Shown in pieces: positions 1 through 7,922 of a stretch of DNA of 10,278 bases. The stretch lies in assembly GCA_036940085.1 (NCBI GenBank), contig JALLBK010000857.1:1-10278 (forward strand). Direction: 5' to 3'. The position numbers and the translations under genes were made by a program. Position 1 is the first letter of the stretch. Every line of letters starts with the position of its first letter. Below the pieces are notes generated by a model. It worked only from the letters and a program-made list of their open reading frames with translations, searched no databases and was not told the DNA's origin. Origin of the DNA: Discostella pseudostelligera (taxonomy: Eukaryota > Bacillariophyta > Thalassiosirophyceae > Thalassiosirales > Thalassiosiraceae).

Positions 1-29
1 GAAGCAGGAAGCAGGAAGCAGGAAGCAGG
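1..29. repeat. Heptamer tandem repeat (GAAGCAG)n
   Basis: Four perfect copies of GAAGCAG plus one further G start at the very edge of the window, so the array may be longer to the left. It lies outside any supported gene. It is a simple microsatellite-like repeat and no function is implied. Confidence 0.85.
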
Positions 30-445
30 CAATCATAATGAAAAGCAGCAGCTGAGACGATGATTAGCAGACCAATGAGGAGGTAAGGAACAGTATAATT
101 TGGTGATTGTATTTTACACATGTTTACTAGTACTGCAGTGAATTTTATTGCAAATACCTGATCACCACTGAATTATCTTGGTATGTCAACAACTTGCATA
201 AGATACTACGCATAGTAGCTACTACTAGATCATGTTTGCTGGGTGCTATGCATCCATACCAAAATGCATAAATGCATGATGTGTTCAAGTTCAATTGGTG
301 CTCATAATCCACCACCCAAGCTTCATCTTCACCAAGAGGATCTTTAACCAATTGGTCAACTTCAGACTACTGCAACTCCATCACTATTGGTCTGATCAAC
401 ATAATTCAACATTCATTAGAAAGGTAATTGAATTTTAAACAACTT

Positions 446-461
446 TGCACTGAAAAGTGCA
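446..461 (+). other. Small inverted repeat, 6-bp stem with GAAA loop
   Basis: TGCACT at 446-451 is followed by GAAA and then AGTGCA at 456-461. This is a perfect 6-bp stem with a GNRA-type tetraloop if transcribed from the plus strand. It sits about 400 bp before the isomerase start. A stem this short can occur by chance, so a function is not claimed. Confidence 0.35.
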
Positions 462-477
462 TTGATTGTACAATTTC

Positions 478-512
478 TACACAAGTTATGGTTACTTGAG
501 GTAATTTGTGTA
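478..512 (+). other. Inverted repeat, 11-bp stem
   Basis: The arm TACACAAGTTA (478-488) pairs with TAATTTGTGTA (502-512) around a 13-nt loop. The only imperfection is a G-U wobble at 485/505 in plus-strand RNA. The repeat lies 16 nt after the smaller hairpin at 446-461. It could be a structured untranslated element or a chance AT-rich palindrome. No known RNA family is recognised. Confidence 0.4.
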
Positions 513-667
513 AAAAGTTCTAACAAAAGTTGTAGTAGTAGGAGTACCAAAGTAGCACCTGTGGAAAGGGTTAATCTTTTGCTGGCTTTTTGGATCTTTG
601 GATCTTCACCAATCTCAACTCGATCGACTGTCGTCATTCTCTGCAATGGTGGATCTGAAATTTAGCG

Positions 668-864
668 ATGAAAGTTACAGAAGCCTCCTTGAGAACATTC
701 GCCAAATCCAGTACCTCAAGCTCGAGATCCAACAACACCTACCAACACCAACAACAACATCATCATAACACCAACACTTTCATCATAATTTATTTTCCTC
801 ACTTCCGCTTCTTCCAACCTTTCATCTACTATCCAATCTTCTACCTAGTCCAAATACCGCCACC

Positions 865-868
<4 letters not shown>
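668..868 (+). other. Candidate upstream ORF whose stop overlaps the isomerase start (ATGA)
   Basis: A 66-codon frame starts at ATG 668 in the putative leader and ends in TGA at 866-868. That stop shares bases with the isomerase ATG at 865-867, giving the four-base overlap ATGA. The peptide is low-complexity (Ser/Asn/His/Gln, then Phe/Tyr/Pro rich) because it reads through the CAA/CAT- and pyrimidine-rich leader, so it is unlikely to be a functional protein. It matters only if transcription begins upstream of 668, in which case it could lower isomerase translation or feed it by reinitiation. No transcription start can be read from the sequence. Confidence 0.3.
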
Positions 869-2617
<1,749 letters not shown>

Positions 2618-2795
2618 AAGGATCAACAGCAGTTGCTCATCGGAATGTTGTGTGCGCACTTATTGGTGTTTTGTGAAATGGAGCAGATAGAACCATAGTA
2701 ATTCTGTACTAATTGAACAAACATGCTCCTCAAGTGTCTTTGGCCGATTCACCTTTCCTCCGGTTGCGATATTTCCTAACAAACACAGAGATTCA
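2618..2795. other. Shared 3' region between two convergent genes
   Basis: This 178-bp gap separates the stop of glucose-6-phosphate isomerase from the stop of the dehydrogenase on the other strand. Both 3' untranslated regions and polyadenylation sites must lie here or overlap. No clear AATAAA-type signal was found beyond the one overlapping the isomerase stop (AAATAAAA). Confidence 0.6.
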
Positions 2796-3986
2796 TCACT
2801 CAACTGGATCACCTCGTTTGTCTCCATTCCATAGATAAAATCCTTTCCCTGTCTTTCTGCCCAATTCGTTGCGTTCAACTTTTTGCTTTAGAATATTTGG
2901 CACGACAAATGCCTTCTCATCCGGGAAATCTTTCACCCAGCCTGATAACGTGCGATTTTGTCAAAAGAGCGCAATCAGTACCAACAACGACATAATAATG
3001 TAGGCGTTCTCAAAGTGCATACTCTAATAACCTTTCTCACCTTCAACAATGAACAAACATGTATCCAATCCAATATAGTCCGCCAAGTGCAGAGGACCCA
3101 TCCTGCCAACAAAGGATATAGTTGAGAGTGCATACAGGCGAGATAAGAACAATATCGAATGATCGGTGAAATTGGAATACACCACTTACGGATGTCCCGC
3201 ACCCAGCTGCATAGATAGATCGACATCATTGATAGTGGCATCCCCTCGCTCCATCAACAACATGGCTTGCATGATACTGGGTACCAAAAGCCGATTTACA
3301 ATAAAGCCAGGAGTATCACGACATTTCACCCCAACTTTTCCGATCTGCTCAACCCACTTCATAGTCTTATCAAATAGGGCCATGTCGGTATGATCGGTAC
3401 GAATAACTTCCACCAGCTTCATGATCTGGACAGGGTTGAAAAAGTGCACCCCCACAAATTTCTCAGGACGTCCAGATGCCAATGCCATTTCCGTAATGCT
3501 AAGCGAGGAAGTGTTCGAAGCAAAGACTGTTTCGGATTTGCATTGCTTCCCGAGATCAGAGTAGAGTTGTTTCTTTAGGTCCATATTCTCAATGATGGCC
3601 TCCACTATTAAATCCGTATCGTTGAGTGCATCGCGATCAGTGGTGAACGTGATTTTGTGGATGAGAGCGTCGGCGTCGGCATCACTCAATTTATCTTTGG
3701 AGACTAGCTTCTCGACCGATTTTGTGATACGATCGCGACCACGCTCGAGGAAGGAAGGATCCGATTCATATGCAATGATGGATGAATGAATTCCACTTTT
3801 GGCAGCGGCCGCGGCGGCCGTCTGGGCGATTCCATGTCCCATGAGACCCAGACCGATGACGCCCAATTTGTCGAAGCCGGCGCCAATGGTCGGCGAGGTC
3901 GAGAATTGATGGCGGGTGAGTTGGAAACAAGATTTGTAGCCATTGCCATTGCTCAAGGCCCACCGGGCGAAGGAGATAGGTAACAT
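2796..3986 (-). CDS. HADH: Mitochondrial 3-hydroxyacyl-CoA dehydrogenase (two introns; 334 aa)
   Basis: This enzyme oxidises L-3-hydroxyacyl-CoA to 3-ketoacyl-CoA with NAD+, the third step of fatty-acid beta-oxidation. The coding sequence is the complement of 3190-3986, 3041-3102 and 2796-2941. The start lies in AATCACCATG. Residues 1 to about 32 are basic, hydroxylated and free of acidic residues, ending in RHQFSTS, a typical mitochondrial presequence. The NAD-binding Rossmann motif is GVIGLGLMGHGIAQ (42-55). By comparison with human HADH, active-site candidates are Ser161 in NTSSLSIT, His181 and Glu193 in GVHFFNPVQIMKLVEVI, and Asn231 in GFIVNRLLVPS. The C-terminal helical domain carries GAGHPMGPLHLADYIGLDT across intron 1 and LGRKTGKGFY near the end. 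There is no peroxisomal SKL tail. An alanine run (57-62) after the Rossmann motif makes the first loop about five residues longer than in animal enzymes. A bacterial-type 3-hydroxybutyryl-CoA dehydrogenase is the alternative family member, but the presequence favours the beta-oxidation role. Confidence 0.95.
2942..3040 (-). other. Intron 2 of the 3-hydroxyacyl-CoA dehydrogenase (99 bp)
   Basis: The donor is GAAG/GTGAGA and the acceptor is TTATCAG/GC on the minus strand. The splice completes a glycine codon and joins LFIVE to GWVKDFPDEK, as expected for the family's C-terminal domain. Confidence 0.9.
3103..3189 (-). other. Intron 1 of the 3-hydroxyacyl-CoA dehydrogenase (87 bp)
   Basis: The donor is CATCC/GTAAGT and the acceptor is TTGGCAG/GATGG on the minus strand. 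The join restores the conserved GAGHPMGPL motif. Exon 2 between the two introns is only 62 nt long. Confidence 0.93.
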
Positions 3987-4127
3987 GGTGATTGAAGTCC
4001 GTGGTTCAAATTGCCTTTATTTGTGATACTGCCATGGGAACAGTACCGCCGGCCGCTGCCGAAGTTGTCAATGATGCGAGAGATGATAAAATATCTCCAA
4101 CATCTGCTGATAGAGTCGCGGGAGGTG

Positions 4128-4137
4128 CTCACGTGAG
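4128..4137. promoter_or_regulatory. CACGTG palindrome (E-box/G-box type), copy 1
   Basis: CTCACGTGAG is a perfect 10-bp palindrome with the CACGTG core at 4130-4135, the usual target of bHLH and some bZIP factors. It lies about 145 bp from the dehydrogenase start and about 430 bp from the repeat-protein start. Binding is an inference. Confidence 0.45.
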
Positions 4138-4165
4138 AGATGAGTGCGAGCCTACGACCATGAGA

Positions 4166-4177
4166 TTTTTGGCGGGA
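4166..4177. promoter_or_regulatory. E2F-like element TTTTTGGCGGGA
   Basis: The site matches the general E2F/DP consensus WTTSSCSS (TTTGGCGG). Its core TGGCGGGA (4170-4177) is repeated in inverted orientation at 4269-4276. Regulation by the cell cycle would be the expected meaning, but it is only inferred from the motif. Confidence 0.4.
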
Positions 4178-4233
4178 TGAAGATCATTGAATTCGCGATC
4201 TTTCTCAATTTTCAGAGATCATGGCGATCAATT

Positions 4234-4241
4234 CCACGTGG
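4234..4241. promoter_or_regulatory. CACGTG palindrome (G-box type), copy 2
   Basis: CCACGTGG is a perfect 8-bp palindrome with its core at 4235-4240, which is 105 bp from the first CACGTG core, close to ten helical turns. It is a candidate bHLH/bZIP site. Confidence 0.45.
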
Positions 4242-4267
4242 GAAAACATATGATGAATATCCCTTGC

Positions 4268-4276
4268 TTCCCGCCA
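4268..4276. promoter_or_regulatory. E2F-like element TTCCCGCCA
   Basis: This is the inverted counterpart of the element at 4170-4177 (TCCCGCCA versus TGGCGGGA). It falls 34 bp after the second CACGTG core, much as the first lies 40 bp after the first core. Confidence 0.4.
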
Positions 4277-4566
4277 GAAAGAAAGATTTAATCGACAATT
4301 TGGCGATCTTTAGTGGGTAGCGTAGAAAAATTCGCCGATTCTGGTTCTCTTTGCCTTGACACTGACAGAAGCCCACGTCAAGCAAGGACATCCTCCACAT
4401 CGCACATCGCTCGATCAATAGCTAGCCGCAGCCCGCAGCCAAGTTAAGGTGACATGACCATGACAGCATGATCGATATCGTAGTCCAAGGTGAGGTGAAG
4501 CCCCGGACGTAACCAAATTGCCTTCATAGAGTGCGAGAGAGTTCATCGTCCATTGGTACCCAAACT

Positions 4567-6051
4567 ATGCTTCGACATCTTCCGCTGATACTTTTGGCCA
4601 TCGCTTACTGCCCTGCCACCTCGGCATTCACATACCGCGACATCTCTGAAAAGGCGTGCAGAGAGAAGACGCCGCACACAACAGTGATACATGCATCAGG
4701 AGAAGATGATGTATCACTTTCGTTGCCAACATTATTCTGGACAAAAAGCTCTGGGAATATTTTGAGCAGAAGATATTGTTGTTTAGTATTGCAGGCAACT
4801 AGTGGACGTAGCAGTGATAGCGACAAGGGAAAAGATGGCGGTGGCAAAAAAGGTTACCGATTTGGGGATATCACAAAGTCCCTGATTGGCGGTAGCGTTG
4901 AAAAAGTGAGATATTTTACGATATGACATTATTGCTCAGATCGAATTTCCTCAGTGTCTACTTATACTCCTTGCAGATTACAGGCAAGCATTATGAGTTT
5001 GGAGGTGAGAATGACGTACAATTCGCGATGATTACAATGCATTGTTCGACATGAGATTCTTTGTGTAATTCGAATAACTTGCAATGCACTCATACTTCCT
5101 ATGCTCTGCAGATCTCTCCCGGGCTATAGATTCATCTGTTAAAGAGAAGATAAACGATCTTACTGGCAATGACGACTACGAGTTTGGAGATTTGAGGTGA
5201 GTTAAGCTTTGAACGACATTGCATTTGGTCACTTCCTTTGCAACGTTTTCAACATCAATGCTACTGTTTAGTCGATGGGTGGACACCAAGATCAAAGGAG
5301 AAGTGAATAAATTTACGAACAAAGACGAGTACCAATTTGGAGATATGACGAAGGAAATTTTAAGAAGGGTGGCTACTGGACAGTACACATTGGACGATTT
5401 ATTCATGTTGTTGAAGGCTTTGGCTATATTCCAGGCTAGTATAAGCCCTATCGGTTAGTTCGAAGTATGGTGTTTGTCTACTATGTCCTTCATATTAACT
5501 GAGCAATCGCCATATTCGTATTCATAGCCGGATTCTTGCCAGTGAAATTGCTTGTTCAATTATTTGATTATTCACTTCTTAATGATGTAGCGGGGAGAGT
5601 GACATCCGCTTTGGCATTGGAGCTTGATAAGCGTTTGAAGAAATCTTTGTTGGGGGATGAAAACTACCAGCTGGGTGATGCAACGAAACGGACAATTTCT
5701 AATGCGGTCAAGATTTACACCGGCAAAGGTTTGTCTGTAGAGAAATGATCTTGGTACCATTATTTGCAGGTCATACTCACTGTCTTTCACCCTCACAACA
5801 ATTTCAACTAAACGCGGCCAGAATCGTATGAGTTTGGTGATGTGACGAAGAGGATCATGTCTAGCTTTGCAGAGGACGCTAAAACTGCTCAGGGCCGCCA
5901 AATGGTTGCATTTCAGTCACCCAAAACCATGGAGGCATTAGATGATTGGGATCGCTTGTCAGAAAAGGATCTAAAATTTGGTCTCGATGAAATTGAGAAG
6001 TACGTAGAACGCGTCGAAAGGGACCAGCGAGGCGAAACAAGCAACAAATAA
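4567..6051 (+). CDS. Y-x-F-G-D-x-[TS]-K repeat protein with secretory/plastid presequence (six exons; 354 aa), not recognised
   Basis: I do not recognise this protein. The coding sequence joins 4567-4905, 4977-5004, 5112-5196, 5272-5453, 5528-5728 and 5822-6051. All joins are in frame and total 355 codons including the stop. The first in-frame ATG is 4567; codons before it have only a GTG. Residues 1-20 form a signal peptide (MLRH, then a hydrophobic stretch, then PATSA) followed by Phe21, which fits the ASAF-type motif of diatom plastid import. The following 40 residues contain several acidic residues, so plain secretion is possible. A second processing site may lie near LVLQATSG (73-80). 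Six repeats of Y-x-[FL]-G-D-x-[TS]-[KR] start at Tyr97, 119, 145, 171, 258 and 281, spaced 22, 26, 26, 87 and 23 residues. DLKFGLDEIEK near the C terminus may be a decayed seventh. Between repeats 4 and 5, residues 194-224 are strongly hydrophobic and could be one or two membrane or amphipathic helices. The gene diverges from the dehydrogenase and converges on the coiled-coil gene. Function is unknown. Confidence 0.85.
4906..4976 (+). other. Intron 1 of the Y-x-F-G-D repeat gene (71 bp)
   Basis: Donor GTGAGA after GTT GAA AAA; acceptor CCTTGCAG before ATT ACA. Phase 0. It joins VEK to ITGKHYEFG. Confidence 0.85.
5005..5111 (+). other. Intron 2 of the Y-x-F-G-D repeat gene (107 bp)
   Basis: Donor GTGAGA after TTT GGA G; acceptor CTCTGCAG before AT CTC. 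The split codon gives the Asp of the second repeat (YEFG/D). With intron 1 it bounds a 28-nt microexon at 4977-5004. Confidence 0.85.
5197..5271 (+). other. Intron 3 of the Y-x-F-G-D repeat gene (75 bp)
   Basis: Donor GTGAGT after GAT TTG AG; acceptor GTTTAG before T CGA. The split codon gives Ser151 and produces YEFGDLSRW, matching YEFGDLSRA of the preceding repeat, which supports this exact join. Confidence 0.88.
5454..5527 (+). other. Intron 4 of the Y-x-F-G-D repeat gene (74 bp)
   Basis: Donor GTTAGT after CCT ATC G; acceptor TTCATAG before CC GGA. The split codon gives Ala212 inside the hydrophobic segment. Confidence 0.82.
5729..5821 (+). other. Intron 5 of the Y-x-F-G-D repeat gene (93 bp)
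   Basis: Donor GTTTGT after GGC AAA G; acceptor GGCCAG before AA TCG, giving TGKESYEFGD. A decoy acceptor TTTGCAG at 5763-5769 would lead into a TGA shortly after, so the downstream AG is preferred. Confidence 0.82.
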
Positions 6052-6228
6052 CATTGCATGCCTATGATGGTGAAGACCAATCGATTAAAATTATTCAACA
6101 TAAACGAATTGTAAGTCTTCAACGTCACAACAACAATGATGTCAACGTTGATAATGCTATCGCATAAATGCCTGAATACATCACATCAATTTTTACATGT
6201 AGGCATTTAGCTTCATGAACCGCTGCGC
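6052..6228. other. Shared 3' region between two convergent genes
   Basis: This 177-bp gap separates the stop of the repeat-protein gene from the stop of the coiled-coil gene on the other strand. It is AT-rich and must carry both 3' untranslated ends. No further gene is seen. Confidence 0.6.
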
Positions 6229-7422
6229 TCATATAGCCCACCACTTTTTCTTTGAATGCATGGCATCGTGTGCGGATGGCTTTAAATGTATCACTGGTGC
6301 CGATGGAGACGCAGCCATTGTCGGGTTCCTCTTCAGCTGCAGAAGCTCATGTTCGAGGCTACTTATTTTTTGCTCCTTGGCTTGTGATGCCTTCTTCTCG
6401 GTTTCACATTGAACTCGAAGCCTTTCCACTTCGGCCCGCAATTTCCCAGTCTCTCTCGCTTCAAGCTGTACAGCTGCTAACTTCTTTTTCATATGAATAA
6501 CCCGCTTCTTCAAACTTTTAACTTCGTAGGAGGTGGTGTCCAAAGAACCCTTGCTCTCCAGCGTCATGTCATCAAAATCTCCTTCTCCTCCCAAGTCTCC
6601 CCCCTTGCTTGACAAACTTAGACGCTTCCCCGTGCCAGTGATGTACATAGCCCCGGGACGACTCCCCACATCACTTTCTCCATCAGTAGAGTCCGCAGCG
6701 TCACTTTTATCCATATTTCCCACGTCTGACCCATTCGCCAACATTCTTGGTGTGTGACCGCGCACAGAGTCGATCTTAGCACGTAGGGCGGCAACCTCTT
6801 GCCGTTCGTTCGCAAGATCCTGCCGTAGCCTCTCAATCTCCTCGTAACTCCGTCGTACATGATCCTCATAAACCCCCACAGTCCTCTTTTTATCATCACT
6901 GACCACCTTCATCATCTCTTGTATAGCCCGAATCCGCGCCAGTTCCTCAATCTGTTCCGGAGTGGCCTTTGATTCAATTACGAAATCAAGCTGCTTCATA
7001 TTTTGCTGTAACATATCCATCTGATCCACCAGCGATGTCACGACCTTTTGATTGGAATCTATATTTGCGATAGCCTTCTCTTGACCCTCCTGCATGAAGG
7101 ATTTAAGTTCTTTCATCTCTGTGCATAAGTCGATTAAGATTTGCTGTGCGGTGTCACGCTCCACAGACGCATAGGAGTACAAAGACGCAGCGTCGGCATC
7201 TTTGCGCCTCGACTTTCTTTTCTTCTTCTTTTCTTTGTCCTTTTCCAGCATTCTTTCATTGTCGGTGCCACTGGCTCCAAACGAATCAAGGATCTCCGCC
7301 ATCGCCATCGCCGCGGGCAAGATTGTGTCGGCACTCTCCAATGGGTTCGAGGTGGCCGATCCGGAGCGGACGCTCTCCCCGTCTTCTTCGATAGTGGTGA
7401 GAGCGGCAGCGATCAAGTCCAT
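6229..7422 (-). CDS. Coiled-coil protein with basic NLS-like patch (397 aa), function unknown
   Basis: I recognise no named family. A single uninterrupted exon gives 397 residues. The start is the ATG at 7422-7420; the preceding in-frame codon is GTG, and an in-frame TAG lies at 7446-7444. The N-terminal 55 residues are acidic and small-residue rich. A lysine/arginine block, KDKEKKKKRKSRRK (61-74), could be a nuclear localisation signal or bind nucleic acid or acidic lipids. Heptad-like helical stretches run from about 87 to 150, 155 to 220 and 300 to 365. The middle (about 225-295) is Gly/Ser/Asp-rich and probably disordered. The protein ends in a lysine-tryptophan tail, SKKKWWAI. There is no signal peptide or membrane segment. 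A scaffold or cytoskeletal role would be typical of such composition but is only a guess. The upstream region has E2F-like repeats. Confidence 0.8.
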   Translation of the reverse strand: MDLIAAALTTIEEDGESVRSGSATSNPLESADTILPAAMAMAEILDSFGASGTDNERMLEKDKEKKKKRKSRRKDADAASLYSYASVERDTAQQILIDLCTEMKELKSFMQEGQEKAIANIDSNQKVVTSLVDQMDMLQQNMKQLDFVIESKATPEQIEELARIRAIQEMMKVVSDDKKRTVGVYEDHVRRSYEEIERLRQDLANERQEVAALRAKIDSVRGHTPRMLANGSDVGNMDKSDAADSTDGESDVGSRPGAMYITGTGKRLSLSSKGGDLGGEGDFDDMTLESKGSLDTTSYEVKSLKKRVIHMKKKLAAVQLEARETGKLRAEVERLRVQCETEKKASQAKEQKISSLEHELLQLKRNPTMAASPSAPVIHLKPSAHDAMHSKKKWWAI

Positions 7423-7527
7423 CACTGCAAAGCTTGTCGCAAACTAGCGGATGTCTTTCAATGACCAGAGTCCTGTTGCTGTTGCAGCGGGATATGAGGG
7501 GAAACAACTCCTCTACTACCAACACCT

Positions 7528-7575
7528 CTAGGTGACACTACCACCATTGCCATTGCCACCGGCCACCGCCGTCAT
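7528..7575 (-). other. Candidate 15-codon upstream ORF of the coiled-coil gene
   Basis: On the minus strand an ATG at 7575-7573 opens a Gly/Asn-rich 15-residue frame closed by TAG at 7530-7528, about 105 bp before the main start. It would matter only if the transcript begins further upstream, which is unknown. Confidence 0.22.
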
Positions 7576-7584
7576 GCACCTTCC

Positions 7585-7602
7585 TTTGCCTTTGCCTTTG
7601 CC
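7585..7602. repeat. Short tandem repeat (TTTGCC)3
   Basis: Three perfect tandem copies of TTTGCC, read as GGCAAA on the coding strand of the downstream coiled-coil gene. It lies in the presumed leader or promoter. Confidence 0.7.
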
Positions 7603-7664
7603 CTTTTTGCAGCAGATGATACGATAGATGATAGACGCCAATTTCACCACAATTTTTCTTCGCT

Positions 7665-7720
7665 ATTCCCGCCATTTTCGCCACAATTCTCTTCGCCAAA
7701 TATTCTTCCCGCCATTTTCG
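7665..7720. promoter_or_regulatory. Paired E2F-like elements in a 40-bp direct repeat
   Basis: The 15-mer TTCCCGCCATTTTCG occurs at 7666-7680 and again at 7706-7720, exactly 40 bp apart, each followed by [CT]CACA. Each holds TTCCCGCC; the first, preceded by A, matches the E2F consensus WTTSSCSS fully. A related TTCGCCAAA lies between them. The pair is about 245 to 300 bp upstream of the coiled-coil start, a plausible promoter position. Factor binding is inferred from motif only. Confidence 0.5.
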
Positions 7721-7922
7721 TCACACTAAACCGAGTTTCGGATTTCTATCTGTCTCTGAGCGAGGTACGAACCTCTTCATTGGCTGGAATACCTAACCAG
7801 ATCATGAACTAACAAACACTATTTGAAAGTTGTTCTCTTTCTAATGAAGATTATGCATAAGTAGTAAGTTATCAACTGCATTAGATTTGTCGGTACTTAT
7901 TGTGATCACCCCGTCCTGGCGC

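Larger units (their letters stand above)
30..667. other. Intergenic region upstream of glucose-6-phosphate isomerase
   Basis: No convincing gene was found here. The open frames on both strands (for example 145-351 minus and 416-646 minus) are short, lack recognisable domains and have no credible start context or splice partners. Three ATGCAT palindromes lie at 248-253, 264-269 and 272-277, and GGATCTT occurs twice near 591-605. Two adjacent inverted repeats at 446-512 are listed separately. The stretch nearest the gene probably contains its promoter, but no TATA box or initiator could be assigned. Confidence 0.5.
3987..4566. promoter_or_regulatory. Divergent promoter region between the dehydrogenase and the Y-x-F-G-D repeat gene
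   Basis: This 580-bp non-coding stretch must hold the 5' regions of both divergently transcribed genes. It contains two CACGTG palindromes, two E2F-like elements and a repeated GCGATCTTT, listed separately. The short open frames inside it (for example 3992-4180) lack any domain or splice context. No TATA box could be assigned to either direction. A GGTTCAAAT stretch at 4002-4010 resembles a tRNA T-loop but has no pairing arms. Confidence 0.65.
7423..7922. promoter_or_regulatory. Non-coding region upstream of the coiled-coil gene and downstream of the Iwr1-like gene
   Basis: This 500-bp stretch separates two minus-strand genes. It holds the leader and promoter of the coiled-coil gene and, at its right end, the 3' end of the Iwr1-like gene. 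Visible elements are a three-copy TTTGCC repeat (7585-7602), E2F-like repeats (7665-7720) and a possible 15-codon upstream ORF (7528-7575). No other gene is supported. Confidence 0.6.

Noticed and set aside
145..646. Small frames in the left intergenic region (145-351 minus, 416-646 minus, 462-665 plus)
   Set aside because: Short, no recognisable motif, no splice partners, and mutually overlapping on opposite strands.
2660..2878. Minus-strand 72-codon frame at the end of the dehydrogenase
   Set aside because: It overlaps the last exon in another frame and extends into the 3' region; the family-conserved LGRKTGKGFY lies in the other frame.
2975..3241. Minus-strand 88-codon frame overlapping the dehydrogenase introns
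   Set aside because: It is in a different frame from the dehydrogenase exons and reads across both introns and exon 2; the spliced model restores the family motifs.
3995..4020. GGTTCAAAT resembling a tRNA T-loop
   Set aside because: The flanking bases do not pair into a T-stem, and no acceptor, D- or anticodon arms are present.
4531..4566. In-frame extension of the repeat protein upstream to a GTG codon
   Set aside because: A GTG start is not expected in a nuclear gene, and the signal peptide begins properly at ATG 4567.
7141..7525. Plus- and minus-strand frames overlapping the coiled-coil gene start
   Set aside because: They are off-frame readings of the Lys/Arg-rich and Ser-rich coding region, and several lack an ATG.
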